Shown here: piece by piece, positions 35,087 to 46,272 of the stretch
Position numbering within the stretch: position 1 is the first letter of the stretch
Layout: each line of letters starts with the position of its first letter
Assembly: GCA_027422505.1 (NCBI GenBank)
Contig: JAPQWV010000633.1
Location: 248,001-312,000, forward strand
Reading direction: 5' to 3'
Source of the DNA: Craterostigma plantagineum
Lineage: Eukaryota; Streptophyta; Magnoliopsida; Lamiales; Linderniaceae
DNA length: 64,000 nucleotides
Made by a program: the position numbers and the translations under genes
Notes under the pieces: generated by a model
Database searches by the model: none
The model's input: only the letters and a program-made list of their open reading frames with translations
Told to the model about the DNA's origin: nothing

Positions 35087-35845
35087 CTAAAACGGCAAAA
35101 AAAAGATACCAAGGGTCGGGGGCCCGGCCGAGGCGAAACGTGGCGGTGCGGTGGTGCGTTGGAGCGGCGGCCGGCGGCTGTCGGCGTGGGCGGTGGCTGC
35201 GGCGGCGGCGGCGGCGGCGGCGGCGGCTGGCGGCGACTGCGGCGTGCGGGGGCTGGCGCGTGGCAGCGGGCTGCGGCGGTGTAGTCGACGGTGGCGGGCG
35301 AGGTGGCGGGCGGTGGGGCTGGCGTGGTGGGGGCTGCCGGAGCAGAGTTGGTCGGCGGTGGCGGGAGGTGGTGGGCGGCGCGAGGTGGCGGGCGGTGGGG
35401 GTGGCGGGCGAGGTGGCGGGCGGTGGCCGCGGCGGGTCCCGGATGGGAGGTGGTGGCGGGCGAGGTGGCGGGCGGTGGGGGTGGCGGGCTGGCGGAGCGG
35501 AGGTGGTCGGCAGCGGCGGGAGGTGGTCGGCGGCGGCGGGAGGTGGTCGATGTCGTCGGCGGTGGCGGGAGGTGGTGGGCGGCGGCCGGCGGGTCCCGGA
35601 TGTGAGGTGGTGGCGGGCGAGGTGGCGGGCGGTGGGGGTGGCGGGCTGGCGGAGCGGAGGTGGTCGGCAGCGGCGGGAGGTGGTTGGCGGCGGCAGGCAG
35701 GAAGTGAGACCGAGAGAGACAGAGTGAGAGAGCGAGAGAGAGAGAAGAGAGACTGAGACAGAGAGAGCGAGAGACAGAGGGAGAGCGTGAGAGAGACTGA
35801 GAGTGAGAGAGTGAGATGTGAGAGTGAGAGAGAGAGAGAGACCAA
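35087..35845. repeat. GC-rich direct repeats and (GA)n tract upstream of the hAT transposase
   Basis: A 157-bp unit is duplicated (GGGTCCCGGATG at 35434 and 35591), within GGCGG/GGTGG low-complexity sequence, followed by a GA-rich tract (35706-35840). This is probably the transposase promoter/leader (minus strand). The long Arg/Gly- and Pro-rich frames here are by-products of base composition. Confidence 0.7.
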
Positions 35846-35877
35846 GATTATTAAAAAATAATTTTTTTCCCGTTGTA

Positions 35878-36180
35878 ACCGGCGGTTTGTCCGGTTAACC
35901 GCCGGTTACAACGGCTATTTTATTTTTTTTTTTTAAAAATAACGGCGGCAATTTCAAAATTTGAATTTTAAAATTTTTTTTAAATTTACTAACCGCCGGT
36001 TAACCGGCTAACCGGCGGGTATCGACCGGCGGTTTGCGGTTGGTCAAATCAACCAACTGCCCCGTAACCGGCCGTTTGCGGTTGCCGGTTACGGTTGTTG
36101 CCGGTTACGGTTACAAACCGTAACCGGCGGTTCCGTAACCGGCGGTTTGACGGTTCAACCGCCGGTTACGGTTTGTTTTG
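35878..36180. repeat. Right subterminal ACCGGCGGTT array of the first hAT element
   Basis: Mirror of the left array, interrupted by an A/T-rich stretch at 35920-35985. Confidence 0.85.
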
Positions 36181-36394
36181 GGCATGTCTACTCTCGGGGC
36201 TCCTCATTCTGGTTAAAGAACAAATATGGAACAAATACTGAAATTTCTAACAAACACTACTGTTATTTTCATGAATGTAGAAGATAAGATTCACAGTCAA
36301 ATATTGGGGACATTTTAAAAAAGAGGAACGATTCTATTTCGTTTTAAAAAAAGAAGAACGAGTTCTCAAATGACTGAAATACACTTACTAAAAA

Positions 36395-36725
36395 ACTGGT
36401 TAAGGAGGCTAATCCGACTCATTAACAGCGAAAAGTTATTCGAGTTATATTCGAATGACAAAACACTCAAATAAACGACTCGAATAATTGCTATCCAACT
36501 TACTATAGCGAAATATTATTCGAATTTATTCGAGTTAAAAGCAAAACTCGAATGACGTACTCTAATAATAAATCGAAGATATAAGGTGACTCGAATAATA
36601 TGCAGAAAATTTAAACGAATAAGCAACATTATTCGAGTAGCTTATCGAGTTTCCATTTCGAGTCAACACTCGAATACGTAACTCGGATAATATACTCGAA
36701 TAAGCAGTATTTTAAAAAGCTCGGA
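36395..36725. repeat. ATTCGAGT/ACTCGAAT cluster, left subterminal
   Basis: About ten or more close copies of the 8-mer in both orientations within 330 bp of otherwise AT-rich DNA. A few further copies lie in the first intron of the Ulp1-like gene (about 37085-37165). Confidence 0.9.
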
Positions 36726-36829
36726 AAGAAAATTAGACATCACTCGAAAACCTAAAATCTCTCGCGCTCTCTCTTCGAAACCAAATAACTTACTCGAAAA
36801 ATCGTACACAAACCCACGCATAACCATCA

Positions 36830-39800
36830 ATGGCGAAACGAAAAACGAGATCATCGAAGCCTTCCGCGCCTGTGCGTAACCGGGTGGATGAGCAAATCGA
36901 CGCCGGTAGAGCCACGGTGAGTTTTTGGTCGCATTTTGGGTTTTTGTTAAATCGAATTGGTTGAACGAATTTCTTGGTTAGATCTATCGTTTCTAGCGTT
37001 AACTCGATCGATTTTGATGTTAAATCGTTGCGTAAACGTCGTAATCGGTCGGATTTTTAGTAAAAATCGTTTTCATCGTCTTTTCGAGTAATAATTCGAG
37101 TAATTAGGGTTCGAATAACTGATTGACTTATTCGAGTGATGGTTTACTCGAAGAATAACTCGAATAACAGAAAATTTTATGTGTTTTTGCGTTTTCAGGT
37201 CTATCCTCCGACGAAGTTGCCGGTGGACAATTTCTACCACGCCACCCTCACTCTGAACTCGCAGTACATGCCGGTATGCGAACGCATCCGTACGCTTTTG
37301 AACGAGGAGGAAATGGAGGAGATGGTTAGGCGGACTCAGTTCGGGAACCTTATAAAGGTGGCCCGAAATCACTACAACTCCAATATGATCCTGTGGTATT
37401 TGATGAGCCGGCAGGTGGAGTACATGCCGGAGTCGAAGGAGTTCTGGATGGTCGTTCGTGGGCGGCCCTTACGATTTTCATTGGTCGAGTATTGCCTACT
37501 CACGGGCCTCGACTGCGGCGCAAACGAGCCGGAGATACCGTCATCGAACGAGTTTGCGACGAGGCATTAGCCTGGTATTAATTCTATTTTTTTATCTTTT
37601 TGATTCGTTTTTTTACTTCGATTTCAAAACTAACGTTTGTTTTATGGCTCGCAGGCAAGCCCGTTATATATTATATCGATTTGGATAAGAAAGTCACGAA
37701 AATGATCCGTGACGCCGGTGGAGCCTCGGGCGTGAATCCCGAGAAATTGAAGATCGCGGCACTTTATTTTGCCGTCGGAGTGCTCGGGGAGCGGAGGGTA
37801 AAGAAGGACCTGAAGGTCAAGGAGGAGTGGCTCCGTCTGGTGGAGGACTTCGACCGCTTCAACGAATATCCTTGGGAAAGGATATCATTCGAGGAGGTTA
37901 TTTATGGTCTGAACAAAGACCTCCTGGGGAAGCACATACATATGACATCGAAGGGAAAAATCGAAACAACATTCGATATCAGCGGCTTCGTAATGCCGCT
38001 TCAGGTAATTAGTTTTGTATTATTATTTAAGACATATTATATTTATTTTAACTTACTTTTACTCTCTTTTATCAGGTTCTGGCGTACGAGTGCTGGCCGA
38101 CCGTCGGGCAAGAATTCACCGTGAGAAGAGCCAGCGAAGGTCTCACGATACCCCCGTATGTGCCATTGGAAGACCACATTTTACGGCAAGAGCTCTGCTC
38201 CGGGATGGCAAGCGGTCGAGCGTGCATTCGGTGCCGTGGCGATGGATGTAAGTATATTTATTTATTTATAATATGGATTTATTTAGGTCTAAATTGTACA
38301 AATACACAGGACGTGCGGTGTTGCCTTACACCGACCGATGCTGAAGCCGATTCAAGGCACTTCCGCACGGTCGCCGGCTTTTGTGGCAGCCGGGATGATG
38401 CCGTAGCCCAGAGGATAGTGGAGCATCTTCTAAATGGGCTGCCGATCTACTGCACCGATCATCGGCTTGCTCCGTCTCCTCTTCCGAGGCCGTCTCCTCC
38501 GAGGTCTTCTCCTCCGAGGCCGTCTCCTCCTCCTTCCGGCTCAATAATCGCCCATTTCGATAGAAGAATGGACAGGCTGGAAGACGATGTACGGGATATG
38601 CGGGCGGAGATTAGGGAGCTGCGCTCGATCGTGGTCCAAGGTATGTCTTACTTAATGTTTATTTTATAAGATTATATTGATATTACGTAAATCTAACGTA
38701 ATACTCTAATTTTGTAGCCCTTGAGAGCCTGACGCCGAGAATGGTGCGGGATATTACGAGAAGCTACGATCAGGACATGCCGCCTCCTTCGCCTCCTCAT
38801 TCGCCACCGAGAGGGAGTCGGGACATGCCGCCGCCTTCGCCTCTTCCTTCGCCTCCTCATTCGCAGAACGTGACGGGGAGTCGGGAGCAGGGGGCGAGAA
38901 TGTGGAGATGGAGGCCAAGATGGATATAGATATGATGGAGGCCGCGGCGGAGGCGGCGGAGAGGGCCGCGGCGGAGAAGGCGGCGGCGGAGAGGGCCGCG
39001 GCGGAGGCGGCGGCGGCGGAAGCGGAGAGGGCCGCGGCGGAGGCGACGGAGAGGGCCGCGGCGGAGAGGGCGGTGGCGGAGAGGGCCGCGGCGGAGGCGG
39101 CGGCGGCGGAAGCGGAGAGGGCCGCGGCGGAGGCGGCGGCAGAGAGGGCCGCCGCGGCGTCGAAGGCAAAGAAGGCGGCGGAAGCGGAGGAGAGGCGGCC
39201 ACGGACGGAACGTGCGAAGAAGAAGTTCAGGTTGCTTTCGAGTCCGTATACGCCGACGCCCGATTCGACCCCTCGCGTTGCAATACAACGCCGCGCGGAC
39301 ATAGAGCAGATCATCGGCGAGAGGGTGAAGAATTGGGATGCCATCGCGGCGGAGGTGGCAAGAATGGGCGCAAAGGAGGAACGGCAAGGAATGCTCCAAG
39401 CGTACGACAAGAAATTCTTTGCCGACCTGTCCACTCTGAAAGTGTGGCTTTCGGATGAGGTAGTGTGTTTTTTGCTAAATATGTTCTAATTATTTCGTTT
39501 AATAACATTATATGCTATTATTGCAGCACGTCAACGAGGCATTCAGCAGGTTCACGGCGATGCAAGAAATCTGCGTGCATGCGGAGCGAATCGCGTACGT
39601 GAACACCAACTTCGCACATGCAGTCAGGATGGAGTCCGCCAAACTGCGACCGTGGAACGTGTCCTCGTTCAAGCTATTCGCCACGGGAGAGATCAATGCG
39701 ATATACGGTGGCAAGCCGTCACTTCACTGGAGCCAAGCGGATGTGGCCGTCATTCCATTGGCATTTAACTCGCATTAGGTGCTCCTCGTCGCTCGGTTCA

Positions 39801-40210
39801 AGGAGAGGAACATCCTCGTTTTGGATTCCGATTGCAGCAGCGATTCGGACTTGAGGTTCATGAAGCCGTTCCTCGATCCTTTGGCCGAAGTGATACCGCT
39901 GATGCTTCAACACGTAGGTGTGGAGCAAGAATCCGTTGAGAAGTTTGCTTGGGTGCGGTGCCCAATTTCCCTCAACAAGTCCACAGGTAATTTTCTTATT
40001 TTCTCACTTTCTTATTTTCTTATTTTCTTAAACCTGAAATTGTTCTATTTCTCGAACAGCGGAGAGTGCGGTATGTACATGCTTAGGGCGGGGATGTCTC
40101 TGTTGATCGGTAACAGAGATGATCTCTACGCTTTGGACGATCCTAAAGTTTTGTCGTTTAGAAAGTTTTTGACTATATGTATTTATTTTAACAATTGGGA
40201 TATTGTATGA
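36830..40210 (+). pseudogene. DUF1985-Ulp1-like (C48) protease gene of the MULE, broken
   Basis: Inferred exons: 36830-36916, 37199-37574, 37655-38004, 38076-38247, 38310-38640, 38718-39459, 39527-39986 and 40060-40210. The N-terminal half has the DUF1985 pattern (WYLMSRQVEYMPESKEFWMV...LVEYCLLTGLDC). The middle is Pro-rich, then a long Ala/Glu-rich helix. The C-terminal part is a Ulp1-type cysteine protease with catalytic His (NSH, 39773-39775), Asp (VLDSD), Gln (PQQ) and Cys (SGECGMY). Breaks: in-frame TAG at 37568-37570; a frameshift near 38120; another at the G-run near 38890; TAG at 39776-39778 directly after the catalytic His, where the family has Trp; and a shift near 39955-39965. Ulp1 enzymes remove SUMO; the role in MULEs is unknown. 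Confidence 0.78.
38930..39185 (+). repeat. GCGGCGGAG/GAGAGGGCC coding minisatellite (Ala/Glu helix)
   Basis: 9- and 18-bp GC-rich units encode repeated AAAE/AERA blocks (about 85 residues) predicted to form one long charged alpha helix or coiled coil in the Ulp1-like protein. The antisense frames give artefactual Ser/Ala or Pro/Arg proteins. Confidence 0.8.
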
Positions 40211-40329
40211 ACCGTTTTAGATATATTTGTATAGATTTTGTGATTTGGAATTTTTCCGGGTTATGGTTGGTTGAGTTGCTGTTTAGGTTGTTCAGAGTGT
40301 TCAAGGTTCAGTGTTGTTTTTTTCCAAAT

Positions 40330-40660
40330 TTCACTGTTATTCGAGTGAAAGAGCTTGTTCGAATAATGATAATTATTCGAGTAAGCTAATCGAGATTAAT
40401 CCGAGTACCTCATAGCACTCGAATAAACTTCACTGGATCAGTTGATTTTATCGGACTTCACTGTTATTCGAGTGAAAGAGCTTGTTCGAATAATGGGAAT
40501 TAAACGAGTAAGCTATTCGAGCTCAATCCGAATATCATATAGCACTCGAATAAACTTCACTGGATCAGTTGATTTTATCGGACTTCACTGTTATCCGAGT
40601 CAAAGATCTTGTTCGAATAATGTTACATTTATCGAGTTGCGTATTCGAGAATATTCGAGT
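40330..40660. repeat. 127-bp tandem repeat rich in ATTCGAG
   Basis: A unit starting TTCACTGTTAT begins at 40330, 40457 and 40584 (two full copies and one partial). Each holds several TATTCGAGT/ACTCGAATAA motifs and the phrase CTTCACTGGATCAGTTGATT. It lies between the convergent Ulp1-like and MURA genes. Confidence 0.9.
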
Positions 40661-41323
40661 ACAATACATAACTCGAATAATTTAAAAATCGAAAATATTG
40701 TTTTTATATCATGAGCATGAAATGTTAAATAACATTTCATGTTAAATATCATTTCATGTTGAATAACATTTTCTTTCTAAGTAATAAAATATTATAGAGA
40801 TTCTTGAAAAAAAAAGAAAATCAAGTTGATATTTCTAACAATGTTATAAATATTGTTGATGGGAATGTATATACTAAAGTCCTATCTACCAATGTATTTC
40901 ATTGTATGTCATGCAACGACTTTTAAGCATTATTAATCTTCATAAAGCGACTTATTAACATCATGAAGGCCCTAAAACATCGAAATATTGATATTTATAC
41001 ATCTATGTATCGAGATAATTAAAATTCAAAAATTCTGAAAAGAACACTCGAATTGCAAGATATTATTCGAGTTCGGTATTCGATTTTTTGTAAATTATTC
41101 GAGTTATTCGGGTACTCGAATAAGTTCAGGTTTTCGTTTTCGACTTTTTATCGTTACGTTATTCGAGTGACCTATTCTAATAATATTCGAGTTGTGCAGT
41201 TTACTCGAATAACAGTGGAAAAAGCTACAATCAAGCCAAACTCACAATATCCATCAATCTCATACAACCTCATACATCAAACTCATACAACCTCATACAT
41301 CAAACTCATACATCAAGATTTAC
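40661..41323. repeat. Central ATTCGAG cluster and spacer between convergent MULE genes
   Basis: Scattered ATTCGAGT motifs continue to about 41215. The rest is AT-rich. An AACATTTCATGTTAAAT-type short repeat occurs at 40715-40770. No gene seen. Confidence 0.7.
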
Positions 41324-42648
41324 TTAATGTCTACGACCAAACTCACCGACGGACGGAAACCTCTTTTCTTTTCTCCGACCACGCCTTGCTACGAACGGAG
41401 GCGGCAACACCAATTGATCCGAGGTATCCCACTCGGCTTGATCCGGAACCGGCGAAACTCGTCCGTGATAAGCAGACTGCCACGTTAGGACAGAATAATA
41501 TTCCGAACACAACGGGTAGAAACTCATGTTCGCTCGTAGACTCGCCGCGATTGCATGTGGACAAGGAATCCTGTCGATGTCGAATTGGCGGCACGTACAA
41601 GTCTTCGACTGCAAGTTAACAATGGCACGACCCCCCGGAGATCGGACATCGTACTCATGCGGAGCGATTTCATGTACTTCATACCCTTGACTTAGCTCAT
41701 ACCTCTCACGGAGCTTCATTGCCACCGTCGGGGTAAACCGCGTGGTTGCTTGTCCAGATTGCTGTCTGTATCTAGCAAACCAATCCGCCGTCAGCCTCTG
41801 TATCGATTCCAGAAGCGCAATGATCGGTAGCTTTCTTTCTTCGCGGAGTCTTGCATTAATCGATTCCACCCCGTTCGTAGTCATGATGTTATAGCGAGAC
41901 GTCGGAGAATAGGCTCGACTCCATCGTTCCTTAGTATCAGTCTGTTGCAAATACGCGTATGCGGTGGGAAACCTATTCTCAAAATCACCATATTGTGAAT
42001 CAAAGTCGCATTGCTTGTATATTTTAGCAATGTGTATGAACGTCTCGGTCGCACCCTGCTTCTTACACTTGCCTTTCATATTTTGTGACAGGTGCCAAAT
42101 ACAATGACCGTGGTGCGCACGACTGTAGACGGCTGCAACGACGGCTTTGATAGACGGAGATCTGTCGGATACGATGACAAGATCGTCCTCGTTGGGCACG
42201 ACTTGCAAGAGCTCGTTCAAGAACCACGACCAAGCTTCTATGCACTCGTTATTGTCGATTATGCCCCAAGCTAAAGGAAACTGATGGCGGTCGCCATCCT
42301 CCGCTGATGCAATGAGCAACGTACCCCCATACTTTCCTTTCAACCAAGTACCGTCTATGCAAACAACCTTCCTCATGTGACGGTATCCCGCAATACAAGC
42401 ACCAAGGGATAGGAATGCGTGCTTAAATCTCCGCTCGTCGTCCAGATATACACTTGCTATGGTTCCCAGATTCACTCTTCTCAGCATCGACAGGTATGAC
42501 GGCAACAGCTTGTAACTCTCATCGGGGTCACCCTTCATTGCATTTTGTGCTAAAATGCCTCCTTTCCATGCTTTGAAGTACGAAACTTCGATCCCCCGTT
42601 TCTCATCATTGTTTGAATGAGTTTAGGGGCCGGTGTACTTGTTGAACC

Positions 42649-45600
42649 TAGGCATGGCAATGGGCCGGATCCGAGACCCGAACCCGCCTAAACCCGCCCC
42701 TGTTGGGGAGGGTTTTTTTTTAAATTTTCGGGTTAAGGGGCGGGTTATGGGCCTTAAAGAGCCCAACCCGCCCGGGTCCGGGGCGGGTCTCGGGTTTGCC
42801 CAACCCCGCCCCGAGACCCGCCCCGAACGAATTTATGTAATATATATATATATATATATATATTAATTATTAGAGTTAGGGTTTTATTTTTTCTCCCTTG
42901 CTATATGCCGCTCGCCTCTCAACTCCACAACACACCTCACCTCCTTACCTCTGCTATTCACCACAGCAGCCTCAGCCCTCACCTCACCTCCTCACAGTAG
43001 AGATTTGCGGCCTGCATCAAGGCGTGGAGGCCCAATACTTGGACGAAATCGAGGTACTTGAGGTTTACTTCTTCTTCTTCACCTTGTTCTTGCCTATTCG
43101 CCACAACCACCTTTTCATCGGCCCAAAAACGCAAAAGTTAATTACGAGGAGAACAGATCGAGAGATGGAATAGACGAACAGCGAGGATTAATCCTTACGG
43201 GGTTGGTGGGCTGTTGAGCGCTTCTGCTGTGGATGGTTGATTCTGCCATGTTCACCTCTGCCGCTCACCTCTCAACTCAGCAGCAGCCTCAGCCCTCACC
43301 TTACCTCCTCAGCCTCCCCACAGTGCCGTATTGCCTCAGCAGTGAACGGTTGCCTCAGCAGTGAACGGTTGCCTCAACAGTGAACGGCCTCCCCACTTTG
43401 TCCCAATTGACGCAGAGAAAGAAACGGACAAAGAGGTATTTTTCTTCTGTTCGATTTAGTTCATAGTTAATTTTTAAATACTACACTGTGGTTGGATAAA
43501 GAGTTCAATTTTTTTCAGAGCTTTGAGTTTATGCTGTATATTTCGTAGCTCAACTCGTTTGTCTCTGTTCCCCACCAAAAACGAATTTTTATGGTTTTTT
43601 GCGCACAGAATTCATGCCTTTTTTTTTTCAGATGGAAGGTGAGGGAGGAGATAATGCTCAATCTCAGCCATCGATTAATTTGCAGGGCAGCACTCAGGCC
43701 CCAGAAGGCAATTCACAGACAAATAATACGGATGAAGACAACGCAAATGATGTTAGTGGCAAGAGAAAGCGAACGTCATCAGCGGCGTGGGACCACTTTG
43801 ATAGAATTAAAATTGGGGAGATGTGGTATGGGGAGTGCAAATATTGCAAAGCCCATCTCAAAGCTCCGAGTGGATATGGAACAACTCATTTACTCAAGCA
43901 TTATGAGAAAGCGTGCAAAAAGCGACCGAGGAAGATGGACATCCGTCAATGTCTCATGACTGCAAATAACAAATTAAGTGGAGGTCAAGAACTCGCGACG
44001 CATATTTTCAGTCAAGAAAAGTCAAGACATGAGCTAGCTATCATGGTTATTTTACATGATTATCCACTAAGCATGGTAGAGCATATTGGGTTTCGAAGGT
44101 TTGTTGCTAGCCTCCAACCATGTTTCAAGAATATAACAAGGAACACGCTCAAAATGGACATCATGAAGGTTTATGGTGAAGAGAGGACCAACTGTTACCA
44201 AACATTGGGAAAGCTTAATTGTCGTGTTGCTATCACAACAGACATGTGGACGTCAAGCAACAAGAAAAAGGGCTTCATGGCAATCACTGCTCATCATATT
44301 GATGACTCTTGGACACTGAGAAGTTGCATTTTGAGGTATAATAAGTTATCTAATTTTGTTTATTGGTGCATGGAATATTCTAATTATCTATCATCATGTA
44401 GGTTTTTGTATGTTCCCGCTCCACATACAGCTTATGAGCTTTCGGAACAACTTCTTAAGGCATTGATGGATTGGAATATTGATCGAAAAGTTTCTACTAT
44501 CACAGTAGATAATTGTTCGACCAACGATGCCATGCTTCAACTACTTCAAAACAAGCTCCCAATAAACGACCTACCACTACATGGGAAAGTAATTCATATG
44601 CGATGTTGTGCTCATATTTTAAATTTGATTGTGAAAGATGGGCTAGAGTTGATTAGTGGTGCAATTGAGAGGATACGTGATAGTGTTGTCTTTTGGACCG
44701 CTTCACCTGGTAGAGTAGAAACATTTGAAGACGTGGCTCGTCAATTGGGCAACGATTGTTCCAAAAAGTTAACTCTTGATTGTCCAACTCGTTGGAATTC
44801 GACGTATTTGATGTTGGTTGTTGCTGTGACATATAAAGATGTGTTTTCACGAGCTCAGTATCGAGAAAAGAAATACAAGACTGTACCGACGCATGAAGAT
44901 TGGACGAATGCCATCGAAATATGTGGAAAGTTAAAGATCGTTTATCAAGTGACTGAGTTGTTCTCAGGTACTCTTTACCCCACATCTAATGTTTATTTTC
45001 CAAATATATGTGCCATTAGAATGAAGTTAGATGAATAGGTAAAGAGTCCAAGTGCGATGATCCGTGATATGGCTGAAAAAATGTTGATCAAATTTGAGAA
45101 GTATTGGGATTCTTGTCATGTGATGATGGGGGTAGCTGCTGTGTTGGATCCGCGATATAAGATGAAATTGGTTGAGTTTTATTACCCATTGATTTATGGT
45201 GAAAGTGCAAGATCGAAAATAGACGAAATTCGCCAAAATTGCTATGACTTGTTGATTGATTATCAATCTAGAAGTGCTAATGCGAAGGGTGGCTCGGGTA
45301 ATGGAGTTACATCGTCTTCTAGTGCTTATAGTTTCAGTGCATTTGAGAGTGATACTTTAGAGCTATATGACCAATACATTGCGAGTTCAAGCAATGACGT
45401 TATAAAGTCTTTGACATCAGAAATGGACATGTATTTAGAGGAAACTGTGTTGCCAAGAACAGAAAACTTTGATGTGTTGAGTTGGTGGAAGACTAATGGC
45501 GTCAAGTATCCTATCCTACAAAGCATTGCAAGGGACATCTTAGCTATTCCTATATCAACCGTTGCTTCTGAATCCGCATTTAGTATTAGTGGTAGATTGC

Positions 45601-46272
45601 TTAGCCCTCATCGTAGTAGGCTCCAGCCGGACACGTTGGAAGCATTGATGTGCACTCGTTGTTGGTTGTTGCACGAGGTGAATGGTAAGTGAATTATCTA
45701 TCTTATTCTATTAATTTTTGTTGTCAATTGTTCCTATATTTAATATTTTTTCTTTCCAGGAACTTCTCGGAAAGTTGATAATTTGAAGTGTCCGGTCGTA
45801 TTGGATGAAGAAGAAGAGGATACCGAAGAAAATGTTAGCGAGACTACGACCTAGTTGTATTTGCTGGTTTGATTAGTATTTTACGGCTGAAATATTGAAT
45901 CTCATTATTGTTTGTGGGTCAAGACTCAAGAATATTGCTTCTTGCTTGTGGTTTTAGATTGTGTTCATCGAGTGAATTTATGAATGTTGGTATGCATTTG
46001 ATCATTCTATGCATTTTGATTAATATTTTGCTTGCTGTTTCATTTTTAGTTATTTTGTTTATGTTTTGTTGTGTAAGGTAATGTTAGAATTTAAAAAAAA
46101 AAATAGAAGCCGGGTCTGGCGGGTTGGACCCGACCCGCTCGGGTCTGACCGGGGGCGGGGCGGGTCTAGACCCGAAACGGGGCGGGGCGGGTCCCGGGTC
46201 CGGGGAAAAGTAACCGGGGCGGGTCTCGGGTCCGGCAAAACCCGCCCCATACCCGCCCCATTGCCATGCCTA
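42649..46272. mobile_element. Second hAT transposon (3,624 bp), nested in MURA
   Basis: Terminal inverted repeats TAGGCATGGCAATGGG at the left, with the complementary CCCATTGCCATGCCTA-like end at the right, and the 8-bp target duplication GTTGAACC (42641-42648 and 46273-46280). Both subterminal regions carry GGGCGGGTC/GACCCGCCC motifs. A (TA)n tract lies at 42837-42863. It contains one plus-strand transposase gene with a nonsense codon. Confidence 0.95.
43632..45854 (+). pseudogene. hAT transposase (Ac/DAYSLEEPER-like), one in-frame stop
   Basis: Inferred exons 43632-44335, 44402-45684 and 45760-45854. A BED zinc finger (CKYCKAHL...THLLKHYEKAC) is followed by the hAT core (TTDMWTSSNKKKGFMAITAH, HMRCCAHILNLIVKDGL, TRWNSTYLML, AAVLDPRYKM) and the C-terminal dimerisation region (LSWWKTNGVKYPILQSIARD, SESAFSISGR). 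A TAG at 45036-45038 falls where relatives usually have Trp. The 66-nt first intron (44336-44401, GTATAA...GTAG) is a multiple of three with no stop, so the unspliced frame stays open. Apart from the one nonsense codon the gene looks intact. Confidence 0.87.

Larger units (their letters stand above)
31890..36190. mobile_element. hAT DNA transposon, apparently complete (4,301 bp)
   Basis: Terminal inverted repeats TAGACGTGCCCAA (left) and TTGGGCATGTCTA (right, one mismatch) are flanked by the 8-bp target duplication CTCTCGGG (31882-31889 and 36191-36198), the hAT hallmark. Inside is one long minus-strand transposase ORF. Both ends carry arrays of ACCGGCGGTT-type subterminal motifs. The insertion lies in a MADS-box exon. 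Confidence 0.95.
31106..36208 (-). pseudogene. AGL15/AGL18-like MADS-box gene, 5'-truncated and split by a hAT element
   Basis: Minus-strand exon pieces: 36208-36191 continuing at 31881-31808 (NEEPREAV then RKEASDELDILKEELGKLRQ), 31724-31625 (KLLGKGFTGMGMQELHNLEV...CLKERK), 31550-31509 (EKLLKQELSQSRMK), 31417-31375 (NTATVLENEMLHEK) and 31255-31106 (ending DSDAATLRLGMG, stop TAG). These form the K-domain and C-terminal tail of a type II MADS protein; the ERKEKLL.QEL.QSR...LENE pattern fits the AGL15/AGL18 branch (embryo and flowering-time repressors). The exon at 31808-36208 holds the 4.3-kb hAT insertion. The junction of the 42- and 43-bp exons is out of phase by one. No MADS-domain exon is found up to the next gene, so the locus is dead. 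Confidence 0.75.

Noticed and set aside
35087..35845. Long Arg/Gly-rich (plus) and Pro-rich (minus) frames up to 252 codons
   Set aside because: Low-complexity GC-rich and GA-rich repeats keep all frames open; these are not proteins.
36395..36725. CRISPR-like array
   Set aside because: The repeated 8-mer is in both orientations with irregular spacing, in a plant genome with Mutator genes; it is a subterminal motif cluster.
38693..39434. Long minus-strand frames rich in Pro/Ser or Ala/Ser opposite the Ulp1-like gene
   Set aside because: They are the antisense reading of the GC-rich Ala/Glu-coding repeat, with no family signature.
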